Assembly (NCBI GenBank): GCA_016202555.1
Contig: JACQOL010000102.1
Coordinates: forward strand, 1 to 5,597
Length of the DNA: 5,597 nucleotides
Direction of reading: 5' to 3'
From: Chloroflexota bacterium
Lineage (GTDB): Bacteria; Chloroflexota; Dehalococcoidia; Dehalococcoidales; UBA2162
In this document: in pieces, positions 1 through 5,597 of the stretch
How the letters are laid out: every line of letters begins with the position of its first letter
Numbering within the stretch: position 1 is the stretch's first letter
Translations under genes and position numbers: made by a program
Notes under the pieces: generated by a model
What the model saw: the letters and a program-made list of their open reading frames with translations, nothing else
Told to the model about the DNA's origin: nothing
The model's database searches: none

Positions 1-485
1 AGATTGTTGAGCCCCGTCAACTCTCTTATTTTCTGCTGCAAAATCTGCGTTTGCTCGGTAACCTTCTTCTCCAGATTAAGCCGGTAATCCCGATTTTCCA
101 GCACCAGTCTTCTTTTTTCTAAAGCTCCGGTAACACTAATGACCAGCTCGTTAACATTAAACGGTTTGAGAAGGTAGTCATACGCCCCCTCTCTCAAAGT
201 CTCAATGGCAACATTGGCATCACCAACCGCCGTCACCATAATTACTCCGACATCAGGATGGCTTCTCTTTAGTTCCTGAAAAACCTCCATCCCTGACTTG
301 CCGGGCATCAAGATGTCCAGCAGCACCAGGTCAGGATTCCTTTGGGCAACCAACTCCAATACCTGGTTAGAATCAGTCGTCGTAATTACCTGATAGCCGG
401 CCGACTCCAGGACTCGTTTCATTAACCGACAGATATCCGGCTCATCATCTACCGCTAAAATCAGTGCTTTTGTTTCTACCATCAC
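1..485 (-). CDS. Response regulator, receiver domain plus coiled coil (3' end cut off by window)
   Basis: This is a two-component response regulator that accepts a phosphoryl group from a histidine kinase, most likely the one encoded just upstream. About 161 codons are visible; the C-terminus and stop lie outside the window. Residues about 6-125 form a CheY-like receiver domain. The acidic pair is Asp13-Asp14 (AVDDEPD), the phosphoacceptor is Asp57 (LVLLDILMPGKSG), the switch Thr is Thr85 (VIMVTAVGD) and the conserved Lys is Lys107 (LLKPF). From about residue 120 a charged heptad-like helix follows (EKRRLVLENRDYRLNLEKK, then EQTQILQQKIREL), probably a coiled coil leading to an unseen output domain. 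The GTG at 485-483 sits 9 nt after an AGGAGG; the ATG directly after it (482-480) is an equally in-frame alternative, 12 nt from the same site. Only 33 nt separate it from the kinase stop codon, so the two are probably co-transcribed. No DNA-binding or HD-GYP motif is seen in the visible part, so the output is unknown. Confidence 0.93.
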   Translation of the reverse strand, partial: MMVETKALILAVDDEPDICRLMKRVLESAGYQVITTTDSNQVLELVAQRNPDLVLLDILMPGKSGMEVFQELKRSHPDVGVIMVTAVGDANVAIETLREGAYDYLLKPFNVNELVISVTGALEKRRLVLENRDYRLNLEKKVTEQTQILQQKIRELTGLNN

Positions 486-494
486 TTAATCTTA

Positions 495-500
495 CCTCCT
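495..500 (-). promoter_or_regulatory. Shine-Dalgarno AGGAGG for the response regulator
   Basis: On the minus strand AGGAGGT lies between the kinase stop codon and the regulator. Its spacing is 9 nt to the GTG at 485 and 12 nt to the ATG at 482, which slightly favours the GTG. The 33-nt gap has no visible promoter, so this site gives the second gene of the operon its own translation start. Confidence 0.8.
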
Positions 501-518
501 TTTTCCGTCTGTAAATGG

Positions 519-2696
519 TCAACTTTTGTTTTCTTCAGATAATGGTAACTCAACAAGGAAGGTAGCTCCCTCCCCCAGCTTACTTTCGGCAGATATCCTA
601 CCATTATGTTGAGTAATAATACCATGACAGATACTTAAACCAAGCCCGGTACCTTTACCTGGCGGCTTGGTAGTGAAGAATGGGTTAAACACCCGCCATA
701 AATTCTCCTCAGGGATACCCGGACCATCATCTGTAAAGATTATGTTCACCATACCTCGCCTGGCTCTAGTCCTGATAGTTAAACAACCCCGGTTGTGAGC
801 TTCAAGCATCGCTTGCTCAGCATTAAGGATAATATTCAGGAACACCTGCTCTAATTGCTGAGAGTCAGCCAGCACATTCGGTAACTCGTCACTAATCTCA
901 GTAATTACCTCAATGTTACCTACTTTTAATTCATAACCTCGCATCTCCATCACATGCCGAATAAGGTCATTGACATTAAGGAGTCGCTTCTGTGGTTCCT
1001 GGCGACGGGCAAAAGCCAGCAGGTTCCGCACGATAGTAACGGCCCGCTGGGCGTTGCTATGTATCACCTCTATATCGCTCTTCATCGCCGGCGAAAGTTC
1101 CCCACTCAGCACCAGCTCCGAGTAGCCGATAACACTAGCCAGAGGATTGTTAAGCTCATGAGCAACACCAGCGACTAACTCACCAATCGAAGCCAGGCGG
1201 TTAATGTGATATTGTTGCTCCTGCCTGACCCGTTCCTCCGTTACATTACGGAAAATAAGAAGAATTTCCTCCTCTGCCATCGGTATTATGTGAGTAACCA
1301 GGGTCATTTCACTACTCCCCAGCTTATATTTGAATTCCATGCTGGATTGAAACTGCTGGTCAACCAGTGTCCTGGAGATTGCCTCCTCTAATTCTATGAT
1401 TGGGAGAACATCACCAAGAGGCTTACCCTCCACCCCACCCCCCGCTACCTTAAAAATCTGATAGAAGGCCTGATTAGCCAACACTATTTTTAAGTCTCTA
1501 TCTATTACCAGAACGGCGTTGGGCGTGCTGGTGAGGATACGGTCAGTTAGCTCTTTTTGTGCCACTAATGTCTTCTCCGCCTGCTGACGTTCGGTAATAT
1601 CCATCAGCATTCCTGAGATGTTATCCCCTTCAAGAGTTGCATCCATTATGACTTTTCTTATTTCCCCCGTTTTAGTGAGTAATTCCACTTCGAAGCTATC
1701 TACCCTACCTTTTTCAGTGAGCTTCTCAATCAAAACCTTACGGTCATTCTGGTTCTTGTATCTTACCACTGCACCGCCAGCTATCGCTTCTTCAGCGGAC
1801 TCAAAGCCAAGTAGCTTTACCCAACTGCCATTTACATAGAGAATATCCCCTTTGAGATTGGTTCTATATACCCCCACCAGGGCATTCTCCACAAGGGTAC
1901 GGTACTTCTCCTCTGACTCACGTATTGTTTCCTCAGCTCGCTTGCTCTGGGTGATATTATTAAAGACAGCTACAAAATGGTCTTTATGCGGGCTGTATAC
2001 AGAGATAGCCAACCATATGTTCAGTGCAGGAAGATAAGTTTCAAATTCCTCTGGTTTCCCGGTCAGAGATACGCGACCGTAGGTAGTAAGTAATTCAGGG
2101 TTTGTCTCATGAATACCGGGGATAACTTCGGTTACTTTCTTGCCAATGACATCGTGTAAGCCAGTCAATTCTTCGAACTTATCGTTCACCTCCAGATAGA
2201 CAAAATCCAGAGGTTGTCCATTTGAGAAGAGCATTCTGCAGTAGGCAAAACCATCAGGCAGACTAGTGAACAACGAATGATACCGTGTTTCAGTTTGTCT
2301 CACCAGTTCTTCACTCTTATGGAGTCGGTCTATTAGCCAGATACCAAAAAAAGCAACGAAGGCACCGAAGAGAATGCGCAGTGTCTCCGGAGCTTCTTTA
2401 TGGAACTGTAGACTAACGTAGGGGATATGGGCAGCAAGGTAAACCAGAACAGCGGCTACTCCCAGGCGGGCCTGATACTTGTAGGCAGCGTAGAGCGTAA
2501 CGACTAGAGCCAGCAGGTCGTGAATCTCGTGGAAAAATGGGAAAAATGGGGAAGCTAGCAGAGGGGAAAAAATGGGGATAATCTCCATGTTGTCGCCGAG
2601 GGAGAGAGCTATAACGCTTAAGAAAATGCTCAGAATAGCAGCTAGGTGGGCTAATTCTTTAGCCAGTTGCCTTTTTGGCTTGGTTTCGTCTCTCAT
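519..2696 (-). CDS. Membrane-bound multi-PAS sensor histidine kinase
   Basis: This is a sensor kinase of 725 residues that autophosphorylates on histidine and presumably passes the phosphate to the downstream receiver protein. Residues about 15-123 hold four hydrophobic helices (roughly 17-35, 58-74, 77-97, 105-123), with a Pro/Phe-rich loop and HEIHD (56-60) between the first two. Three PAS-like domains follow at about 132-250, 261-370 and 380-490, each ending in a typical linker (NITQSKRAEE, DITERQQAEK, NVTEERVRQE). The HisKA domain has the H-box AHELNNPL with phosphoacceptor His513. The HATPase domain shows the N-box NIILNAEQAM (Asn625), the G1 box DDGPGIP (656-662), the F-box FNPFFTTKPPG and the G2 box GKGTGLGLSI (680-689), so all catalytic elements are intact. 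I chose the ATG at 2696 because AGGGGA lies 8 nt upstream. An in-frame GTG at 2741 would add 15 residues behind a weaker site. The signal is unknown; PAS cofactor residues cannot be assigned by eye. Its promoter is predicted at 2791-2819. Confidence 0.95.
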   Translation of the reverse strand: MRDETKPKRQLAKELAHLAAILSIFLSVIALSLGDNMEIIPIFSPLLASPFFPFFHEIHDLLALVVTLYAAYKYQARLGVAAVLVYLAAHIPYVSLQFHKEAPETLRILFGAFVAFFGIWLIDRLHKSEELVRQTETRYHSLFTSLPDGFAYCRMLFSNGQPLDFVYLEVNDKFEELTGLHDVIGKKVTEVIPGIHETNPELLTTYGRVSLTGKPEEFETYLPALNIWLAISVYSPHKDHFVAVFNNITQSKRAEETIRESEEKYRTLVENALVGVYRTNLKGDILYVNGSWVKLLGFESAEEAIAGGAVVRYKNQNDRKVLIEKLTEKGRVDSFEVELLTKTGEIRKVIMDATLEGDNISGMLMDITERQQAEKTLVAQKELTDRILTSTPNAVLVIDRDLKIVLANQAFYQIFKVAGGGVEGKPLGDVLPIIELEEAISRTLVDQQFQSSMEFKYKLGSSEMTLVTHIIPMAEEEILLIFRNVTEERVRQEQQYHINRLASIGELVAGVAHELNNPLASVIGYSELVLSGELSPAMKSDIEVIHSNAQRAVTIVRNLLAFARRQEPQKRLLNVNDLIRHVMEMRGYELKVGNIEVITEISDELPNVLADSQQLEQVFLNIILNAEQAMLEAHNRGCLTIRTRARRGMVNIIFTDDGPGIPEENLWRVFNPFFTTKPPGKGTGLGLSICHGIITQHNGRISAESKLGEGATFLVELPLSEENKS
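2531..2574. repeat. Short G/A-rich repeat inside the kinase gene
   Basis: On the plus strand the 9-bp unit GGAAAAATG occurs twice in tandem (2531-2539, 2540-2548). A 10-bp variant with one extra A lies at 2565-2574. The tract encodes the SP..FFPFF segment of the loop between kinase membrane helices 1 and 2. The A runs are only 5-6 long, so this is probably a compositional effect of Pro/Phe codons rather than a functional repeat. Confidence 0.5.
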
Positions 2697-2704
2697 CCTG
2701 ACTG

Positions 2705-2710
2705 TCCCCT
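2705..2710 (-). promoter_or_regulatory. Shine-Dalgarno AGGGGA deciding the kinase start
   Basis: AGGGGA on the minus strand lies 8 nt before the ATG at 2696. The upstream in-frame GTG at 2741 has only a short AGG about 11 nt before it. The product from the ATG begins MRDETKPKRQ, a charged segment that leads directly into the first membrane helix, as is usual for such kinases. Confidence 0.6.
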
Positions 2711-2790
2711 GGAACAAGAGCCAGCTAAATTGTCCCGGCACTGGAAGATATACCTGCCTTGCTCATTTTTTACTATCAATACTGACCCAT

Positions 2791-2819
2791 ATATTACCAT
2801 AAGTCACTAACTGTGTCAA
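2791..2819 (-). promoter_or_regulatory. Predicted sigma-70-type promoter of the kinase-regulator operon
   Basis: Read on the minus strand, a perfect -35 box TTGACA (2819-2814) is followed by a 17-nt spacer and TAATAT (2796-2791), which matches the -10 consensus at 4 of 6 positions. Transcription would start near 2784, giving a leader of roughly 88 nt to the ATG at 2696 or about 43 nt to the GTG at 2741. The location upstream of the first gene of the operon supports it. Confidence 0.7.
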
Positions 2820-2831
2820 TACTATGGACTG

Positions 2832-2884
2832 GTGTCACATAAGTATTAACAAAGGCTAGGTTACTGAACAACCTTATTTGACAC
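2832..2884. repeat. Imperfect 12-bp inverted repeat in the divergent promoter region
   Basis: The left arm GTGTCACATAAG (2832-2843) and right arm CTTATTTGACAC (2873-2884) are reverse complements at 11 of 12 positions, separated by 29 bp. The right arm contains the complete -35 box of the rightward promoter (2878-2883). The left arm lies 13 bp upstream of the -35 box of the leftward promoter. A protein dimer or tetramer binding both arms could affect both transcription units, but no binding family can be named. Part of the match is explained by the -35 consensus itself. Confidence 0.45.
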
Positions 2885-2906
2885 GTGCTATTTGGCGAAT
2901 TAGAAT
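2878..2906 (+). promoter_or_regulatory. Predicted strong sigma-70-type promoter of the GspE/PilB gene
   Basis: A perfect -35 box TTGACA (2878-2883) is followed by exactly 17 nt and TAGAAT (2901-2906), a 5 of 6 match to the -10 consensus. Initiation would fall near 2913, leaving a short leader of about 24 nt that contains the AGGAG ribosome binding site. This is the best promoter match in the window. Confidence 0.82.
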
Positions 2907-2925
2907 AGGGGAATAGCCTGAACCC

Positions 2926-2930
2926 AGGAG
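2926..2930 (+). promoter_or_regulatory. Shine-Dalgarno AGGAG deciding the GTG start of the ATPase
   Basis: AGGAG ends 6 nt before the GTG at 2937, an optimal spacing. The first in-frame ATG (2955) has only the purine run AAAAAAGG closely upstream. The GTG is therefore preferred as the start. Confidence 0.8.
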
Positions 2931-2936
2931 TAGCAG

Positions 2937-4655
2937 GTGGTTGAAAAAAGGTTAATGACCTTCCAAGAACGGCTTGGGCAAGCCCTGGTGGAGGGGGGAT
3001 TCATCACTCTTGAGCAGCTTGACCAGGTTCGTCAGGTAGCTGAAGCAGGAGGGAAAAGAGTTACCGATGTCTTGCAGGAGAAACGCCTCATCTCTCGAGA
3101 GGTTCTTACCACTGCTTTAAGCTTCCAGCTCAAAGTACCCATTGTCAATCTAAAACAAGTGACGATAGATGAGAAGGCAGTTGCCCTTGTTCCCGAGGAA
3201 TTCGCTCGGGAACATGAGGTATTGCCTTTCGCTCTTGGTGCCGGCGGTGAGCTCATGCTGGCAATGGAAAGCCCTAACGATTTTCAGCTTATCAACACTC
3301 TTTCGGCAATGACGAGGCGGTCAATAAGACCAGCTCTACCACTGGATAGTCGGGTCAAGGATATGCTTGATGTTATTTATAAGCCTGCCTCAGAGCTGGC
3401 TCAACAGCTTGATCAGACCCTTCATCCCGTTACTGAGCCGACTCCGCCAAGGGCAGAACCCCATTCCCCGTCAATTTTAGCAGACGTGAGCGAGGCACCG
3501 GTAGTGCGTGCCGTGGAGATGATTGCTTTTCAAGCTATCAAAAGTCGGGCTTCGGATATTCACATTGTACCCACGGCTGATTCGGCCAAAGTCATTTACC
3601 GTATTGACGGCGTCTTGCACACTGTCCACACTATCCCTTTGACAGTTCACCAGAATATGATATCCCGAATTAAGGTGATGGCAAACCTGGATATTGCCGA
3701 AAGGAGACGCCCGCAGGACGGTGCCTTCACCATGAACTTCGGCGATAGGGAAGTTAACTTCCGAGTTGCTGTCGCTGAGACTTCGTATGGAGAAATGATG
3801 GTCATCCGGGTGCTGGATAAGAGCCGCATCCGCTTTGATATCGGGGAACTGGGACTAACTGGAGCGGCTCGTCAAGCTTATGAACGACTCCTCAGCTATC
3901 CATTAGGAATGATTGCCGTTAGCGGACCAACCGGCTCGGGCAAAACAACCACCCTGTATGCCACCATCTATGCTCTCGCCGACGGTAAACGCAATATCAT
4001 GACCATTGAAGACCCGGTAGAGTACCGCTTTGAAAATATTAGCCAGATTGACACCAACCCAACCGCCGGCATTGACTTCTCTACCGGGCTGCGGGCAATT
4101 ATGCGAATGGACCCGGACATTATCCTGGTCGGTGAAATCCGTGATTTAGAAACAGCCCAAACTGCTATCCAAGCGGCTAACACCGGGCATCTAGTGTTTT
4201 CCACTGTCCATGCTAATGACGCCGCCAGCACGATAACTCGTTTTATGGACCTCGGCGTTGAGCCTTTTGCCGTCTCAACTGGACTCATCGGCGTTGTTGC
4301 CCAGCGCTTGATTCGTAAGATTTGCCCCGACTGTAAGACACCCACTACTTTAACAGCAACCGAAGCCCTAGCCTACGAGCAGGAGCTACAAGAACCTGCC
4401 GGAGAAATTTACGTTGGTCAGGGTTGTAATACCTGCTCCTTCACCGGCTTTTCTGGCCGGATTGGGGTATATGAAGTGCTGGTTATCACCGAAGAAATAA
4501 GAGGCTTGATTATTCGGCGGACAACCGCTTCTGAGATAAAGAGTCAAGCAGTAAAGCAAGGAATGGTCACCTTGCGGCGAGATGGGATGCTTAAGGTCAA
4601 GGAAGGATTAACTACCGTGGGTGAAATTCTGCGCAACGTTTTCACCACTGATTAA
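2937..4655 (+). CDS. GspE/PilB-family type II secretion or type IV pilus assembly ATPase
   Basis: This is a cytoplasmic hexameric ATPase of 572 residues that powers assembly of a pilus or pseudopilus. Residues about 10-70 resemble an MshEN-type nucleotide-binding segment (RLGQALVEGG, then LTTALSFQ) and 70-150 complete the usual N-terminal domain. A Pro-rich linker spans about 163-179. The N2 domain starts near 185 (SRASDIHI, YRIDGVLHTV, RRRPQDGAF). The catalytic domain has Walker A GPTGSGKT (330-337, Lys336), the Asp box TIEDPVEYR (356-364), Walker B with catalytic Glu400 (MDPDIILVGEIRD) and the His box TGHLVFSTVHAND (His418, His425). A tetracysteine zinc motif C463-x2-C466 and C497-x2-C500 is typical of GspE/PilB and separates it from PilT-type retraction ATPases. 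Length and domain order are normal. No pilC, pilT or pilin gene is adjacent in the window, so pilus versus type II secretion cannot be decided. The gene appears to be transcribed alone from its own promoter. Confidence 0.95.
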   Translation: MVEKRLMTFQERLGQALVEGGFITLEQLDQVRQVAEAGGKRVTDVLQEKRLISREVLTTALSFQLKVPIVNLKQVTIDEKAVALVPEEFAREHEVLPFALGAGGELMLAMESPNDFQLINTLSAMTRRSIRPALPLDSRVKDMLDVIYKPASELAQQLDQTLHPVTEPTPPRAEPHSPSILADVSEAPVVRAVEMIAFQAIKSRASDIHIVPTADSAKVIYRIDGVLHTVHTIPLTVHQNMISRIKVMANLDIAERRRPQDGAFTMNFGDREVNFRVAVAETSYGEMMVIRVLDKSRIRFDIGELGLTGAARQAYERLLSYPLGMIAVSGPTGSGKTTTLYATIYALADGKRNIMTIEDPVEYRFENISQIDTNPTAGIDFSTGLRAIMRMDPDIILVGEIRDLETAQTAIQAANTGHLVFSTVHANDAASTITRFMDLGVEPFAVSTGLIGVVAQRLIRKICPDCKTPTTLTATEALAYEQELQEPAGEIYVGQGCNTCSFTGFSGRIGVYEVLVITEEIRGLIIRRTTASEIKSQAVKQGMVTLRRDGMLKVKEGLTTVGEILRNVFTTD

Positions 4656-4703
4656 GAAACATCGATAGGAATCAGAACTCCACCCCCAATTACCTCAACA
4701 TAG
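4656..4703. other. Short convergent intergenic gap without a clear terminator
   Basis: The ATPase gene and the DUF502 gene end facing each other 48 bp apart. I see no GC-rich hairpin with a following T tract in either direction. Termination may be Rho-dependent, or transcripts may overlap. Confidence 0.5.
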
Positions 4704-5309
4704 TTACTTGGTTCTTTGCGACAAAATATCACCAATCTCCTCATATGATACTTTACCGGCAGATATAATCATCTGCAACGCTTTATTCGCCGATATATCA
4801 GTACGAATAACTTCATCTTCTTTTACTACTTGTAAAAAGCCCGATGTTGGATTAGGAGCAGTCGGTATGAAGACGTTAAGCCAGGTCTCTCCTGACTGAG
4901 TCCGTATTTCTTTAGTAATAAAGCCCACTGACCAGACCCCCTTCCTAGGAAATTCAACAAGCGCTGTCTGCCCAAAACCAACCTTACCGGGGACAGAAAA
5001 ACTTTCCAGGATTTGTTTGATACTGGCATAGAGTGGTCGCACCAGCGGGACTCTAGCCAAAAGGTGCTCACTATACTCAAAGAGTTTTCTGCCACCAACG
5101 TTACTGACCACAACACCAATTAAGTAAATTAACACTACCGCAACGCCAAAACCGATGCCAGGGACTGGGTGACCCACGATGACCTTAATTATCGGCTGCA
5201 GAATATTATCAATGGTGGTAAAAATCCAGGCCAGTATCAATACGGTGGCACCGAGAGGCACCACAACCAGAAGTCCGGCGAAGAAATACCTCTTCAATTT
5301 CTTAGCCAT
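4704..5309 (-). CDS. DUF502 family integral membrane protein
   Basis: This is a complete 201-residue protein of the DUF502 family, whose biochemical role is not established. Residues 1-8 are basic (MAKKLKRY), followed by membrane helix 1 at about 9-32 and helix 2 at about 52-73. Between them is an amphipathic stretch (DNILQPIIKVIVGHPVPG). Family-typical segments follow: PLVRPLYASIKQI (88-100), VEFPRKGVWSVGFIT (118-132), NVFIPTAPNPTSGFL (145-159) and ALQMIISAG (177-185). Together these are a clear signature. The soluble C-terminal part probably forms one compact domain at the membrane. The ATG start is fixed by AGGAGG 5 nt upstream and by the basic N-terminus before helix 1. It is on the same strand as the upstream nitroreductase-family gene but 210 bp away and appears to have its own promoter. 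Nothing in the sequence ties it to the pilus ATPase it converges on. Confidence 0.93.
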   Translation of the reverse strand: MAKKLKRYFFAGLLVVVPLGATVLILAWIFTTIDNILQPIIKVIVGHPVPGIGFGVAVVLIYLIGVVVSNVGGRKLFEYSEHLLARVPLVRPLYASIKQILESFSVPGKVGFGQTALVEFPRKGVWSVGFITKEIRTQSGETWLNVFIPTAPNPTSGFLQVVKEDEVIRTDISANKALQMIISAGKVSYEEIGDILSQRTK

Positions 5310-5314
5310 TTTAC

Positions 5315-5320
5315 CCTCCT
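5315..5320 (-). promoter_or_regulatory. Shine-Dalgarno AGGAGG of the DUF502 gene, partly inside an inverted repeat
   Basis: AGGAGG lies 5 nt before the ATG at 5309. Its first four bases (AGGA) belong to the 3' arm of a perfect 10-bp inverted repeat, so the site could be partly hidden in a hairpin if transcription begins upstream of 5365. Confidence 0.8.
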
Positions 5321-5365
5321 ATCTATCAAGCAAAGATTTTTCAAGATTATAAACTATAGATAGGA
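5317..5365. repeat. Perfect 10-bp inverted repeat upstream of the DUF502 gene
   Basis: TCCTATCTAT (5317-5326) and ATAGATAGGA (5356-5365) are exact reverse complements with a 29-nt loop. In the minus-strand transcript the 3' arm would cover part of the ribosome binding site. In DNA the arms bracket the predicted -10 box. The two readings exclude each other, depending on where transcription starts. Only 10 pairs with a long AT-rich loop are present, so a chance origin is possible. Confidence 0.45.
5346..5351 (-). promoter_or_regulatory. Candidate -10 box TATAAT of the DUF502 gene
   Basis: A perfect TATAAT occurs on the minus strand 36 nt before the ATG. No good -35 box is found at a spacing of 16-18 nt (the positions read CTGATT, GCTGAT or CGCTGA). 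The promoter would therefore be weak, activator-dependent or used by another sigma factor. Transcription would start near 5339, inside the loop of the inverted repeat. Confidence 0.4.
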
Positions 5366-5519
5366 CCAATCAGCGATAAAACAGATAAAATCAGAACATC
5401 GCCGGCAAATTCCGCTCTAATAGCTCGGCTGATTAAAGAAAAGACAAAATAAGATTATCTCGCGCCTGACCTCATTACAGGTCTGAACCTTACTATATCA
5501 GATTGGTCACCATTAGATT
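5366..5519. other. Rest of the intergenic stretch between the nitroreductase-family and DUF502 genes
   Basis: No open reading frame of convincing quality is seen. There is a short AT-rich direct repeat on the plus strand (GATAAAACA at 5375-5383, then GATAAAATCA at 5384-5393). A weak 5-bp stem lies at 5468-5483 without an adjacent T tract. Confidence 0.45.
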
Positions 5520-5597
5520 TCACCAGTGTTCATAATGCACGATTTCAGCTATTGCTTTACGCTTTTTTGGTTTAGCTTCATCGTTGGGATAACCCAG
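5520..5597 (-). CDS. C-terminal end of a nitroreductase-family protein (start outside window)
   Basis: An open frame of 25 codons enters from the right edge of the window and ends at a TGA at 5520-5522. The peptide begins LGYPNDEAKPKKRK and ends AEIVHYEHW. The order LGYP, a Lys/Pro-rich stretch containing an Arg, then EIVHYE plus an aromatic residue and the stop is the characteristic tail of many FMN-dependent nitroreductase-family oxidoreductases. The assignment rests on family pattern memory over a short peptide. The active site and flavin-binding residues lie outside the window, so the substrate is unknown. The gene lies upstream of DUF502 on the same strand with a 210-bp gap, so a shared operon is not indicated. 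Confidence 0.75.
   Translation of the reverse strand: MGYPNDEAKPKKRKAIAEIVHYEHW

Noticed and set aside
954..2037. Several plus-strand open frames of 61-74 codons opposite the kinase gene
   Set aside because: They lie entirely antisense to a gene with clear PAS, HisKA and HATPase motifs, and their products show no recognisable domain.
2697..2741. Upstream GTG start adding 15 residues to the kinase
   Set aside because: It is in frame and possible, but the ATG at 2696 has a better placed ribosome binding site and the extension adds no recognisable motif.
2833..2838. GTGACA on the minus strand as a second -35 box for the kinase operon
   Set aside because: At 17-nt spacing the -10 position reads CACAGT, which does not resemble the consensus; the TTGACA at 2814-2819 is much better supported.
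3032..4345. Minus-strand open frames opposite the GspE/PilB gene, the longest 125 codons (3968-4345)
   Set aside because: They are shadows of the Walker A to Walker B region of the ATPase, with low-complexity products and no family signature.
4826..5119. 97-codon minus-strand frame inside the DUF502 gene
   Set aside because: It is an alternative frame of a gene with a clear DUF502 signature, and the product is not recognisable.
5466..5485. Hairpin GACCT/AGGTC with a 6-nt loop downstream of the nitroreductase-family stop codon
   Set aside because: The stem has only 5 pairs, is interrupted by a mismatch and has no T run directly after it, so it is not a convincing intrinsic terminator.
5364..5508. 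8-bp inverted repeat GACCAATC (5364-5371) and GATTGGTC (5501-5508)
   Set aside because: An 8-bp match over about 130 bp is expected by chance, and the arms do not extend.
1..5597. CRISPR array, tRNA or rRNA gene, insertion sequence, phage or toxin-antitoxin system
   Set aside because: No regularly spaced repeats, cloverleaf-like sequence, transposase or integrase motif, or small paired genes were seen in any part of the window.

Overview
The window looks like a bacterial chromosomal segment of intermediate base composition. It is gene-dense, with strong Shine-Dalgarno sequences and sigma-70-like promoters. The protein types (a multi-PAS membrane histidine kinase with its receiver protein, a GspE/PilB-type ATPase, a DUF502 membrane protein, a nitroreductase tail) would fit an environmental anaerobe. 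The style recalls Chloroflexota such as Dehalococcoidia, but this is an impression without marker-gene support. No mobile element, RNA gene or CRISPR array is visible.

Layout. Positions 1-485 (minus) hold the N-terminal part of a response regulator whose end lies outside the window. Positions 519-2696 (minus) hold a complete histidine kinase, 33 bp upstream of the regulator, so the two form a two-component operon. Positions 2697-2936 are a divergent promoter region. It carries a TTGACA/N17 promoter in each direction and a 12-bp inverted repeat (11/12 match) whose right arm overlaps the -35 box of the rightward promoter. Positions 2937-4655 (plus) hold a complete GspE/PilB-family assembly ATPase, apparently transcribed alone. 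It converges on a DUF502 membrane protein (4704-5309, minus). Upstream of that gene is a 210-bp gap with a good -10 box and a perfect 10-bp inverted repeat that includes part of the gene's ribosome binding site. Positions 5520-5597 (minus) are the last 25 codons of a nitroreductase-family gene that continues beyond the window.

How the parts may work together. The kinase senses an unknown membrane or cytoplasmic signal through a four-helix N-terminal region and three PAS domains. It presumably phosphorylates Asp57 of the adjacent regulator. The pilus/secretion ATPase is divergently transcribed from this pair and shares its intergenic region, so co-regulation is possible but not shown. I see ordinary gene families here rather than a clearly new system. 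The most unusual signals are regulatory: the two inverted repeats, and the diverged nucleotide-binding motif at the N-terminus of the ATPase.
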